Of a stretch of 64,000 nt of DNA, positions 17,951-26,990 are shown piece by piece. The position numbers and the translations under genes are program-made. The stretch lies in NCBI RefSeq assembly GCF_004217555.1, contig NZ_SHKW01000001.1, positions 1,488,001 to 1,552,000 of the forward strand, given 5' to 3'. A model generated the notes under the pieces. The model was given only the letters and a program-made list of their open reading frames with translations. It was not told where the DNA came from and made no database searches. Each line of letters starts with the position of its first letter. The stretch's first letter is position 1. The DNA comes from Edaphobacter modestus. Lineage in GTDB: Bacteria; Acidobacteriota; Terriglobia; Terriglobales; Acidobacteriaceae.

Positions 17951-19563
17951 AAAGGCTTACGACCTCGAACCCACTTCTGAGAGCGACTGTCTCGGTTGAG
18001 CAGGCCATAGACATCCAATCGTCCGCGAGCACCGATAAACATATGACCGTCCGCAATCGTTGGTATGGCGAAACGAACGGTCATATCGGCACGGTCCCGT
18101 TCACTCTTCTGTTCACTGTTGTACAGCTCATGCGTAATGTCCCTCGCATCGTACGCATGCAGTACTGCGGGCCTGTCCGTGTGCGCCTCGTTCCACTCCT
18201 TTGTCGACACCACCCACAGAATCGCATCCCTCGTCCCGTCAGCCGAAACGATCGGTGTCGCCCCAGGTGACGACATTCGCGCAGTCATTCCCTTCGTCAC
18301 GAGCAGCCCATTTTCAATCGCAAAGTCGCGCGTCGTATCGCTTCGATCAGTAAAGAAGATGTGCCCGTTCCAATACGCCGCAGCTCCATACGCATCCTTA
18401 ACCCCTTTGACGGACTGTACAATCTGGCTGTCGAACCCCTCCTGAAACTTCCCCAGCTTGTCGCGATCGAGCAAGTACAACTTGCCCTCTTTCCCCGCAA
18501 CCACCAGCAAATGCGGATGGACCCCCGCCTGCTTCGGAAGGAGCACAGGTCCCTGGCTCCCCAGGTCCCAATCCTTCGCGTCCATCACTTTCTGATTGAA
18601 CGGAGTGAAGTAATCCCGCACCACCAGCCGCTGTCCTTCCAGCCGCAGCTTCAACACGCTGTCGCCGAAGTCCCGCCCGCCCGCCTTTGCTCCATTGAAG
18701 TCACCATTGCCCGTAGCTACATACACGTTGCCTTCGTTGTCGGCCGCCGGTCCCGCATCCGACTGCCAGATCCCCGCATCCCCGCCGTCCGGAGAAGTAT
18801 TCAGCACGGCGCGTTGTTGCAGAGTATGGGCATCGTACGCCATCACCCAGCCGTGATAGGGTCCGACGTCGCACGACGAAGCCCACGTCAAATACACTTC
18901 ACCGCCTACAAGAAGCAGCGCGGCTCGCGGATTCTCTTTCAGCGGATCGAAGCTAATCTTGCCGCCCACGGCCCCGTCTCCGGAGCCCTGCACAGTCGCC
19001 GAAATCACCACCGGACTGCCCGGCTTTTCCTTGCCGTTGGTGATGTCGAGCGCATGCAGCTTTTGCACGAACATGCCATGCTCCTTCGTCCGCGCCAGCA
19101 CGTACATCGTTCTGCTTGCCGCGTCGATCACCGGCGTCGGAGTAATCCCCACCTCCGGCGTAATAAACGGACAAAGCACATCGTCTTCGGTCAGTGTCGT
19201 TGTGCCATGCTGCGGGTCGACGAAGCTGGTCTTCCACAACGGAGCATCGCGAGTGCCGTTCACGTCGAATGCGTAGACGCTGTCATGCTCGGTCGCCGCA
19301 AATACCACATTGCGCTTTCCCACTCCGGGAATCGCGAGCGACGGAACATACAGAGGCTGGGCAAAAACATCCCCGTCGACAGTTCTGGAAAACAGTTTTC
19401 CAAAATCACGGACGTTAACGTTCGACGGCTTCAGCACCGTCTCGTGCAGGTCTGCGCCAGTCCGGAAGTTATCGTACTGGGCGGTCAGAACCTGCGCATG
19501 ACTTGCCGAATGAACTCCAATCATCATGTAAAGCAGGGGGAGACTGAAACGACAATTTGGCAT
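17941..19563 (-). CDS. Secreted quinoprotein-like (PQQ-repeat) beta-propeller protein with IS30-derived 3' end
   Basis: A protein of 540 residues with a signal peptide (PNCRFSLPLLYMMIGVHSAS) and repeated propeller strands such as VVFAATEHDSVYAFDVNG, GWVMAYDAHTLQQRAVL, GKLYLLDRDKLGKFQEGF and DAILWVVSTKEWNEAHTD. It resembles the PQQ-repeat/BamB-like fold, but no disulfide or metal signature of a true PQQ dehydrogenase is apparent, so I do not claim an enzyme activity. The natural C-terminus appears to be RLDVYGLLN; the following residues, about 17 to RKPFGL, read into foreign sequence, and the stop TGA at 17941-17943 lies inside the IS30 fragment. The protein is probably still foldable because the blades are complete. 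Confidence 0.85.
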   Translation of the reverse strand: MPNCRFSLPLLYMMIGVHSASHAQVLTAQYDNFRTGADLHETVLKPSNVNVRDFGKLFSRTVDGDVFAQPLYVPSLAIPGVGKRNVVFAATEHDSVYAFDVNGTRDAPLWKTSFVDPQHGTTTLTEDDVLCPFITPEVGITPTPVIDAASRTMYVLARTKEHGMFVQKLHALDITNGKEKPGSPVVISATVQGSGDGAVGGKISFDPLKENPRAALLLVGGEVYLTWASSCDVGPYHGWVMAYDAHTLQQRAVLNTSPDGGDAGIWQSDAGPAADNEGNVYVATGNGDFNGAKAGGRDFGDSVLKLRLEGQRLVVRDYFTPFNQKVMDAKDWDLGSQGPVLLPKQAGVHPHLLVVAGKEGKLYLLDRDKLGKFQEGFDSQIVQSVKGVKDAYGAAAYWNGHIFFTDRSDTTRDFAIENGLLVTKGMTARMSSPGATPIVSADGTRDAILWVVSTKEWNEAHTDRPAVLHAYDARDITHELYNSEQKSERDRADMTVRFAIPTIADGHMFIGARGRLDVYGLLNRDSRSQKWVRGRKPFGL

Positions 19564-19736
19564 GAGCAGTATCTCCGGTGTTCAGCGCCATAATCGCACA
19601 GTCCCGCGTCCGAAGAAACGGTCTTCCTTCCTGACAGCTATTGAGGATGTGTTTCCAAATGATGTGGGAATAGACTTTCCGTGAATTCGGCGGCTAATTC
19701 GCCGTTATGTATTCCATTTCCCTCGCCCACAATTGT

Positions 19737-19997
19737 CTAGAGAAATTGGTCCTCGATCCCCTTCGCGTGCATCGCCTCAAGATCGGCCGTAATCGCCGCA
19801 CGATTCGACTTCACCCGCAGCCACATCCAAAACACCCAAGGCCGCGCCATAGCCGGAGGCGTACGAAATCCCCTATCCAGCAACGAAGCTTGCCCCGACG
19901 CATGTGACTGCGCCATAACACGAGGCACCGCCATTACCGCAGGCATAACCGTCACACAAGAAACAATTCGCCTTAACAAGGTGCGAGAAATGTTCAT
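19737..19997 (-). pseudogene. N-terminal stub of a GH106-like (alpha-L-rhamnosidase-type) glycoside hydrolase
   Basis: An 86-residue frame with a signal peptide (MNISRTLLRRIVSCVTVMPA to about VMAQS) followed by LLDRGFRTPPAMARPWVFWM and ITADLEAMHAKGIED. This opening, a secreted protein starting FxxPPxxARPxVxWxW and then ITxDLExMxxxGI, is typical of large GH106/GH2-type hydrolases of about 1000 residues. Here it ends after about 40 mature residues, so only the first exported piece remains. It lies between the quinoprotein-like gene and receptor 3 and suggests that a sugar-degradation gene was lost next to an import system. Confidence 0.65.
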
Positions 19998-20394
19998 CCC
20001 AACAGTCTATTTTGCTGTCAGGCTGTCGCAAACGAATTGAATGTCGTTCGAAGATTCCACCTGATGACCTGGAGACCGTCGCTTACTGCTAGACTCTGCC
20101 TCCGTTGTGTGCAAAAAAAATGTTATCCAATTGAGCCAAACCTCTCAAAACCTCTTCGTGATTCTGAAAAGGATGGCCAATGTTTGAGAGGCGCTTTTGC
20201 TTAGGTGTTAACAAAATCCGGGCAATCACGCGTTGTATCGAGATCTCTTCTCGTCAGGAATCAGTGATGGGAAGAGCATCTTCCGGGACTAATCGATAGA
20301 CGGAGTTGGCATAACGCAGGATGGTCGACGGGCATACTTCGTTCTCCCGGAGCACCGTACGGGGCGATGGCGGAGGCGACAACCGCCCACGCTG
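19998..20394. other. Intergenic stretch without recognisable gene
   Basis: The first part would be the old promoter region of the hydrolase stub (minus strand). The rest contains an A8 run near 20108 and no convincing frame. Confidence 0.45.
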
Positions 20395-20603
20395 GCCATC
20401 TGGCGATGGTCCATGTCTTGCGACTGGGACGACGACGCGCGGAATATCGAACTTGTAATTGAAGATGTGGAGCCCGATTGGAGAAAAATACCATCACCTC
20501 CTGGTGGACTATAACAACGATCCACACACCACGTTTCAAGATACTCAGAACGTACTGCGGTCAATCGAGCAGCGTATTGCCGGACGCCTTAAGGACGAAA
20601 GTT
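20395..20603 (+). pseudogene. Frameshifted remnant of an unidentified gene
   Basis: Two adjoining frames look coding: WDDDARNIELVIEDVEPDWR (about 20420-20490), then after a shift LLVDYNNDPHTTFQDTQNVL and RSIEQRIAGRLKDES to a TAA at 20601-20603. The residue pattern (acidic first half, amphipathic helix at the end) looks like real protein, but I do not recognise the family. No start site is visible. Confidence 0.4.
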
Positions 20604-21163
20604 AAAGATATGCCGCTCTACGATCGATGAAGAGGCTGCATTTACGGGAAGTCACTTCTGAGTCTTGCCGCCCCGGGCTGGTCGGAAATCCACCCGGACG
20701 TGTGGTCGTCCCCGTACAAAGGCTCGCCCGCTTCCGGGTTGCTCCCGGTTTACGGGCAATCCAGAAGTTGCCCATGAAAAGGGCCCTCCAGTGCATTGGG
20801 CAAGCGGGATGTTTGCGTGACGGTAGGGCTTATTCCGCCTCAACGTAAGCCTTAGCGTGCTCTATTGTCCGTTTTCTGACGGGACCCAGGAAGGCTCTAG
20901 TGCGGCGATAACGCGAGCGCAAAAAAAACAGCGTCTAGGTCATCTCGAAAATAGCCTTTATCTCTATTTGCTGCTTGATTTAGAGGATTCGACAGACAGG
21001 TTCATCTTGCCTATTCTGGTTGCTGTCGCCGGAGGCTCTGCCGATAGCGAGCTATCAAGAAGCCAACCAGGGACTGTCTTGTTTCCGAACCTGTTGTCGG
21101 AGAGAGGAGCGATCAGCTCACGGGATCGACACCGAACAAGCGCTATTTTTTGAGGCCCAATTG
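20604..21163. other. Upstream region of receptor 3, with possible gene debris
   Basis: On the minus strand, about 20790-20650 reads ALEGPFHGQLLDC then TGSNPEAGEPLYGDDHTSGW interrupted by a stop, which may be debris of an unknown gene. From 20857 to the receptor start I see no gene; an A8 run lies at about 20921. This is probably the promoter and leader of receptor 3. Confidence 0.35.
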
Positions 21164-24100
21164 ATGAAGATTCAAAAGCTGATTACGCTTTCCTTGTGCG
21201 TTCTTGCTCTAAGCGTTTTCATTCCGACCGCATTTGCCCAGGGAGGCAATGCCGTTCTTAGCGGTACCGTCGCCGACCCCTCTGGGGCAGCTGTGCCGGG
21301 AGCCCACGTCACGCTGACCAATGTCGAGACCAACCTCACTCTGGCGGCTGAGACCAACACCTCAGGTCTCTACCGATTTCCCACTGTCCCTCCCGGACAC
21401 TATTCGCTTGCAGCGGATATGAAGGGCTTCCAGAAGTTCCAGCAGTCGGGTATTGTGCTGACGGTCAGCCAGCAGGCTTCGATCGACATTGCGCTGCGGG
21501 TGGGAAGCGAGACGGAGACGATTAACGTTGAAGCAGGCGCAGCGTTGATCAACACGACCAATGCCGAGGTGAGTAATACCGTTGCCGAGCATGCAATCCG
21601 CGAGCTGCCGTTGAACGGTCGCGATCCCTCCAGCCTGGTGCTGTTGTCGCCGGGAACGGTGAACGTGCTGAACACAGGCGCGGGTACATTGCAGGGCGAA
21701 ACGACCTTCCCCAATGAGACGGGGGCCTCGGCAGGAGGCGGCCGCCAAGGCAGCACGCTGTACCTGCTGGACGGGGTACCGAACATGGACACGTATATGT
21801 CGCTCTCGGCGCCTTCGCCGAATGCCGACGCCACAGGCGAGTTTCGCGTGATCTCGAACAATTTCGATGCACACTACGGCTTCTCACCAGGCGCGGTAGT
21901 CAGCATCGACACGAAGGGCGGATCGAACGCATTCCACGGCGGTGTCTTCGAGTTTCTACGTAACAGTGCGCTGAACTCCGCTGATTATTTCTCTAAGAAA
22001 GTCGATCCGCTGAAACGCAACCAGTTCGGCGGCTTTTTGGGCGGCCCAATCAAGAAGAACCGTCTCTTCTTCTTTGGCAACTACCAGGGGACGCGACAGT
22101 CGACCACGGCTACGAGCAACAGCACGAATACACCGACGGCAGCGATGCTGAATGGAGACTTCTCGGCATACCCGAAGACGCTTACCGGAGGATTCGTGAA
22201 CAACCGCATCGATCCAGCGCTGTTCAATCCGGCGGCGGTGCGCATTGCACGCACGGCGCTTCCGTTGGGGCAGGACCCGACGAGCGGCCTGGTCTACTAC
22301 ACCGCGCCTGCATCCGTAGAGAGGTATGACGAAGGCACGGGCCGACTGGACTATGCGCCCAACGACAAGCACCGCCTGACGCTGCGCAGCTTCATCCAGT
22401 ACTACAACCGTAAGGAGTCGGCGACGCCGGGCAATATCCTGGCAATCACTCCCGGCAAGCAGGGCAAGTTCTTCAACGAGGTGCTGAACCACACCTGGAC
22501 GATCAATCCGACGACCGTAAATGCTCTCTCGCTGTTCTGGAATCAGATGCATGTCTACAACGCCGGTATCCAGCTTGACTCTGCCGGAGGTGCATTCTGT
22601 CTCTCGAAGTACATTACCGTCGCCGATCCGGCGGGCACGTGCTACTCCGAGGGTCTGAACGCGAATGGCGGATTCAGCACGCCGTACTCGGAGTACACGG
22701 GCGAGATGCGGCGCTCGTGGGGCTTCTCCGACTACCTGACGAAGATCAAAGGGAACCACACGATCTCGGTTGGTGCGGATTTGTGGCACCAGCGCGCTCG
22801 CGAGCAGACTTACTATCCGGCGGCTCCAATCATCGGCTTCAATGGCTACTCGACCGGATTTGGCCTTGCGGACTTCCTGCTGGGACGCGTCGGGACATTC
22901 ACGCAAGGTGCGGGAGAGATCGCCGATGTAACAGGAATTTTGCTGGGTGCCTATGGGCAGGATCAGTGGAAGGTGCGTCCCAACCTAACGTTGACGCTGG
23001 GAATTCGTTGGGATCCGAACCTTGCTCCTGCATCGAAAGATGGGCGCGGCGCGGTTTACAACCCGGGCCAACAGAGCACAACGTTCCCGGGCGCGCCGAG
23101 GGGTCTGGTATTCCCGGGCGACCGCGGTGTTCCCGACAGCCTGGCCACGAACACCTATGGCTACTGGGAGCCACGTATCGCTGTCGCCTACCAGGCATCG
23201 CCGAAGACGGCGCTCCGCGCGGGCTTTGGACTATTCACAGCACCGTTGCCTTACTCGGCCTACAATCACGTGGCCGACGTGAGCCCATTCAGCCCGACCT
23301 ACACACTGAACGGCAGTGCCACGAACCCAATCGACTTTTCTAACCCGTGGTCGAACTTCGGTTCGACGAATAACAGCAGTCCGTTTCCGCCGTTTGCCTA
23401 TGAGCAGGTAAAGCCACCGGCGAACTTCAACTTCGGCGCACAGACTACGGTACCGGCAGCGTTCCGTCCGGGCTTCAAACTTGGCATGACGCAGAGCTGG
23501 AATATGTCAGTCGAGCAGCAGTTCAGCAATGACCTGGTGATGCACCTGGCTTACGTCGGAAGCCAGTCGTATCATCAAACACTCATTATCGATGCCAACC
23601 CAGGCCAGATTGCCGCGGGTGTGCGCGGTGTGCGCGCGCTCAACGACTTTGGACAGATCCTGACAATCAACAGCAACGGCACAAGCAGCTACCATTCATT
23701 GCAGGCGCAGTTTGAGAAGCGCTTTTCGCATAACTTCCAGGCGCAATCGAGTTTTACCTGGTCCAAGAACCTCGACATCGCCGCAACAGGCAACGCTTCG
23801 TTCACCGGCAATGGTCTCGGCAATCCGTACGATCTCCGCTTCAATCGCGGCATCTCCGACATCAACTATCCGTTTGTCTCAGTGACGAATGCGGTCTACA
23901 CGACGCCTGCGCTCAACGGACATAGCGGGCTTGTGCGCGGCGTGCTTGGCGAGTGGGAGGTCAGTGCGATCTATACGCTGCAATCAGGCCAGCCGTTCAG
24001 TATCAGCGGAGGCAACGGCAACAATAACTCAGGCTCCCTGGTTTATGGAGATCGTGCTGACCTGGTACCCGGTGCGGTTGTGCAGACGCACCAGGGAAAC

Positions 24101-24412
24101 AAGGAGCAGTGGTTGAATCAATACTTCACGACTGCGGCCTTCCGGCAGAATGCTCCCGGCACCTTCGGCAACACGGGACGAAATCTTCTGAAGGGTCCCG
24201 GAATAAACTACAGCGATGCGGCATTGATGAAGAACTGGACCGCACATGAACACTACAAAGTACAGTTCCGCTGGGAGCTATTCAACGCCTTCAATCACGC
24301 CAACTTCAACCTCCCTGACAACAATCCATCGAGTGGCACCTACGGCCGTATCACGGCCACCGGTCCCATCAAACCGCGGGTGATGCAGGCTGGTCTAAAG
24401 CTGACTTTCTAA
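21164..24412 (+). CDS. Oar-like TonB-dependent outer-membrane receptor (3)
   Basis: An outer-membrane protein of 1082 residues. I place the start at ATG 21164, where a standard signal peptide begins (MKIQKLITLSLCVLALSVFI to FAQ); a longer frame from 21020 adds 48 residues without leader character. It has a regulatory-like domain (AVLSGTVADPSGAAVPGAHV), a plug with AIRELPLNGRDPSSLVLLSP, a barrel with the repeated KKNRLFFFGNYQGTR type and an aromatic end VMQAGLKLTF. It is distinct from receptors 1 and 2. A long leader precedes it and a hairpin lies 160 bp downstream. The ligand is unknown; neighbouring stubs of a glycoside hydrolase and a regulatory-domain protein hint at a former carbohydrate locus (inference). 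Confidence 0.94.
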   Translation: MKIQKLITLSLCVLALSVFIPTAFAQGGNAVLSGTVADPSGAAVPGAHVTLTNVETNLTLAAETNTSGLYRFPTVPPGHYSLAADMKGFQKFQQSGIVLTVSQQASIDIALRVGSETETINVEAGAALINTTNAEVSNTVAEHAIRELPLNGRDPSSLVLLSPGTVNVLNTGAGTLQGETTFPNETGASAGGGRQGSTLYLLDGVPNMDTYMSLSAPSPNADATGEFRVISNNFDAHYGFSPGAVVSIDTKGGSNAFHGGVFEFLRNSALNSADYFSKKVDPLKRNQFGGFLGGPIKKNRLFFFGNYQGTRQSTTATSNSTNTPTAAMLNGDFSAYPKTLTGGFVNNRIDPALFNPAAVRIARTALPLGQDPTSGLVYYTAPASVERYDEGTGRLDYAPNDKHRLTLRSFIQYYNRKESATPGNILAITPGKQGKFFNEVLNHTWTINPTTVNALSLFWNQMHVYNAGIQLDSAGGAFCLSKYITVADPAGTCYSEGLNANGGFSTPYSEYTGEMRRSWGFSDYLTKIKGNHTISVGADLWHQRAREQTYYPAAPIIGFNGYSTGFGLADFLLGRVGTFTQGAGEIADVTGILLGAYGQDQWKVRPNLTLTLGIRWDPNLAPASKDGRGAVYNPGQQSTTFPGAPRGLVFPGDRGVPDSLATNTYGYWEPRIAVAYQASPKTALRAGFGLFTAPLPYSAYNHVADVSPFSPTYTLNGSATNPIDFSNPWSNFGSTNNSSPFPPFAYEQVKPPANFNFGAQTTVPAAFRPGFKLGMTQSWNMSVEQQFSNDLVMHLAYVGSQSYHQTLIIDANPGQIAAGVRGVRALNDFGQILTINSNGTSSYHSLQAQFEKRFSHNFQAQSSFTWSKNLDIAATGNASFTGNGLGNPYDLRFNRGISDINYPFVSVTNAVYTTPALNGHSGLVRGVLGEWEVSAIYTLQSGQPFSISGGNGNNNSGSLVYGDRADLVPGAVVQTHQGNKEQWLNQYFTTAAFRQNAPGTFGNTGRNLLKGPGINYSDAALMKNWTAHEHYKVQFRWELFNAFNHANFNLPDNNPSSGTYGRITATGPIKPRVMQAGLKLTF

Positions 24413-24571
24413 CGCGTCACGACCATTGCGAAGCGACAGCGCCCTCCCTCCAAGGAGCGGCGCAATAGAACTCCATAGCCATCAGCGGCCCCAGAGAAGC
24501 CGCTCTTAGAATGAGGAGATCAAGAGTGCCTGGGAGAAGTTGCGCTTGTGCCTTCATTGTGTCTCTAAATT

Positions 24572-24602
24572 GATTAGGAGAGTAGCGCGGGCTCTCCTAA
24601 TC
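24572..24602 (+). terminator. Hairpin downstream of receptor 3
   Basis: A perfect 11-bp stem gattaggagag (24572-24582) with ctctcctaatc (24592-24602) and a 9-base loop. It lacks a clear T tract. It lies 160 bp after the receptor stop with no gene between, so it is a plausible transcript end. Confidence 0.6.
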
Positions 24603-24749
24603 TGTCAAGGAAGGCAGGGGGCGGAGAGGACCAAAGTGATGATTTGGAGGTAAGGCGAGGGCTCGACTTTCGAGCCTGGGTCACTCTAATAGCATTAGAG
24701 TTCGTCACGACATTATGTGCGAAAGCTAGTCGCTGGGATAGTGAAATCC

Positions 24750-24937
24750 TCAATCACAACGCAATGCTGTTATTGGATTGACGCGAGATGCACGCCGCGC
24801 CGGAATTGCACATGCGGTACCTGCCAGAAGACCAAGCACCAGGACACCCACGAGAAGAACGATTGGGTCGTGTGCATTGACGTCAGCCCACTTCGCAACG
24901 ATTTTGTTCAAAACGAGGGTGAGCGCCAGGGCTCTGG
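24750..24937 (-). pseudogene. C-terminal stub of a MacB/FtsX-type (ADOP-like) ABC permease
   Basis: About 62 codons without a start read RALALTLVLNKIVAKWADVN, AHDPIVLLVGVLVLGLLAGT, ACAIPARRASRVNPITALRC and D, then TGA at 24752-24750. A periplasmic stretch ending in DP, one membrane helix, then IPARRASRVNPITALR is the standard end of MacB-like permeases, including the duplicated orphan permeases abundant in Acidobacteria. The frame meets a stop inside the hairpin element that starts at 24938, so the other several hundred codons have been removed. No ATG is available. Confidence 0.8.
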
Positions 24938-25073
24938 TGCATTAACTCGAAACTAGGCGATCAGCATACAAGGAGTGGTGTGGCTAGTCGCGGTCTGACC
25001 GCTACAGGTTGTAGCCAAAAAAGTTAATACCACAGAGCCTTGTATGCTGATCGCCTAGTTTCGAGTTAATGCA
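24938..25073. repeat. 136-bp nested inverted-repeat element with perfect 36-bp arms
   Basis: The arms 24938-24973 and 25038-25073 are perfect reverse complements over 36 bp (left arm starts tgcattaactcgaaactagg). The 64-base centre can pair further: gtggt (24975-24979) with accac (25029-25033), tggcta (24981-24986) with tagcca (25012-25017), and gcggtc (24990-24995) with gaccgc (24997-25002). The whole element can thus fold into one long hairpin as DNA or RNA. It encodes no protein. It sits exactly between two truncated genes. A MITE-like non-autonomous element, a solo element of a hairpin-using transposon or a rearrangement scar are the options. Confidence 0.85.
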
Positions 25074-25855
25074 ACAGTGCCCCCGAGGGTGAATACTCCT
25101 TAGCCTTCTACGATAAGAACTATGTTCCTCGGTACGAACGTCTGACTCTTGCTCAGGGTCAACTCATGCCGTTCCTGCACATCGCCCTCAGACCTGGGGG
25201 GTTCCTGTCCGGGAGGATCCTCGACGATAGGCAACAGCCGCCTGAGCGCTGCTGGTTCACCTTGATCCGAGCCGGTGAAAGAAGGGGCGAGTCAGAATAC
25301 ATCAGCGACTCGGGTGACCACGAAGTCTCCGACGACGGCACCTTCTGCTCACCGCCCCTCCCTCCAGCTCGATACTTTCTGCGCTTCGCCGGCATTCTTC
25401 GTAAGCCAGCAGACGCTGTCCCAACCGAACCGCGTCACCTCGCCATGCAACAGCGCATCTTCGATTTTCTGTATCCCGACGCTCAGGACATCTCGGACGC
25501 GACGGGCTTCGATGTTGAACTCGGCCAGACGATCTCGGGTTTGCAACTACAGATTCCCCGTCCAGTCTGGTATACGGTTCGGGGCAAAGCAACAGGCAAA
25601 CTGCCAACAGGGCCTCGCCTAATCAATGTGATGTTCTCGCGAACAATGGGCATCGGCGGAGGTGGCGGACCTAAGGTGGGGCAAGACGGAACCTTTGAAC
25701 ATCAGGTGCAGTCAGGCGATTACGCCGTCGAGGTCTGGGAGTTTGCGCCGCCAGAGCCAGACGGCCGCACGAGCGTGCTTCGGAAGTTTGCTGCCACAAA
25801 CATCCGGGTAACTAACGCTGACCTCGAGGGGATAGAAATCCACATCCCCTCTTGA
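25074..25855 (+). pseudogene. Carboxypeptidase-regulatory-like domain protein, 5'-truncated
   Basis: The frame is open from the edge of the hairpin element (SAPEGEYSLAFYDKNYVPRY, then LTLAQGQ) to the stop at 25855. Internal ATG at 25166 would give 229 residues, but coding character clearly starts before it, so the gene lost its 5' part. Visible are Ig-like regulatory strands such as LRPGGFLSGRILDDRQQPPE, LGQTISGLQLQIPRPVWYTV and VRGKATGKLPTGPR, as in secreted acidobacterial proteins with tandem MG2/regulatory domains. No signal peptide remains, so even if translated it would stay in the cytoplasm. Function unknown. Confidence 0.65.
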
Positions 25856-26193
25856 ACTCTTGAACCGTTGGTGCGCTGCTCTGTTTTTGCAACGCAAGGT
25901 GCCGCGCGGTCGGGCCACTTGTCCGGCTGCCCAGAGACAGGTAGCTCTTGCGATCATAAGCAAGCTCGCAAAAAACGGGATTATCGGAAACTTCGCATTC
26001 TGTGTCCGCACCGCCCCCGAAACTGCCGGAAAGCGGGAACAAATCCTGCTCGATAACAAGCGGGGCTGGAAATCCACAAAATCCGGCCGAAGGTGAAGTG
26101 TTTTTTGTTGACTCCTCTTATAGAATTTTTCAGGCGCTTCGAAGATGCCGGATACCGAATCGGGTAGCCCTGCCACACGCGTCAGAAGTAAAT
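25856..26193. other. Intergenic stretch without recognisable gene
   Basis: Short overlapping frames on both strands carry no family resemblance that I recognise. Confidence 0.45.
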
Positions 26194-26736
26194 CTAGTTC
26201 TCCGTCCTTATCAGATATCTGCTTTCCCGCAGATGTCGATGGAGGTTGGCCAAATAGAAGAGGTATTGATTAAAGTCTGTTGCCATCAGTTTCATCACCC
26301 TTGCCCTCTTTCCCACTGCCGCCATCAGATAGCATTCTCTGCCCATGGCTGAATAGAACTCAATGTTGTGCCGGCCCTTGTTTTGGTTTTGAAAGAATCC
26401 GGCGTAGAGAAGAATGTGCGCACCGGCTGACTCCATCCAGAGAGGGTTCATGGCGCTAGTGAGCTGCCGCATCATGAGTTCAGCGATCTGGGTCAGATCC
26501 GCGAACTGCCGGAATTCCAGATCGTTCGGGCTGTAATCCGGAGAAAGGATTTCCATCCGATCTACCGACTGCAGGCAAAAATGACCAAGCACGCTTGCGA
26601 GGTAGACACCCGTAGAGTCGCGAATCTGGGACCACTGCTTACTTCCTATCGCTTCGTCGAGATGTGAGGCCCAGAAGTTAAGAGCTCGTTCTTCCGTGAC
26701 ACCATACAGCTCCTCAAAATAGTGAGTAGATGGCAT
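26194..26736 (-). CDS. Hypothetical protein
   Basis: A 180-residue protein if started at ATG 26736 (MPSTHYFEELYGVTEERALN), preceded by GGGGG about six bases upstream; an in-frame ATG at 26841 would add 35 basic residues. The sequence is mostly helical, with aromatic-rich stretches (LNFWASHLDEAIGSKQWSQI, IEFYSAMGRECYLMAAVGKR, FNQYLFYLANLHRHLRESRY). No signal peptide, membrane span or catalytic motif is evident. I do not recognise the family. It is isolated, flanked by a truncated gene and a broken IS30, so it may be accessory DNA. Confidence 0.6.
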   Translation of the reverse strand: MPSTHYFEELYGVTEERALNFWASHLDEAIGSKQWSQIRDSTGVYLASVLGHFCLQSVDRMEILSPDYSPNDLEFRQFADLTQIAELMMRQLTSAMNPLWMESAGAHILLYAGFFQNQNKGRHNIEFYSAMGRECYLMAAVGKRARVMKLMATDFNQYLFYLANLHRHLRESRYLIRTEN

Positions 26737-26990
26737 ATCCGTAACCCCCGACCCTAGGTTTCTTCCAATAACATGCGTATTGTTATCCTGTTTATCTTTG
26801 GTGTGGGAATGTTTAATTGCCCACCGCATCCAACTGAACACTTTCTCCCTTCGTATACAACCCTTCCATATATAGACTGTCTGTCTCCGAGTGTGGTCAT
26901 CCTATCTCGGCGTTTTGAGAGCGAGAAGTCGAGCACTAAAAACGGGATGGCGGCAACTTGGGCCGCCCGAAGAGCCGAACGGCTTTGAAC

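Noticed and set aside
21362..22906. Minus-strand open frames (21362-21874, 21956-22906) opposite receptor 3
   Set aside because: Antisense shadows of the receptor; Arg/Val-rich composition and no recognisable family.
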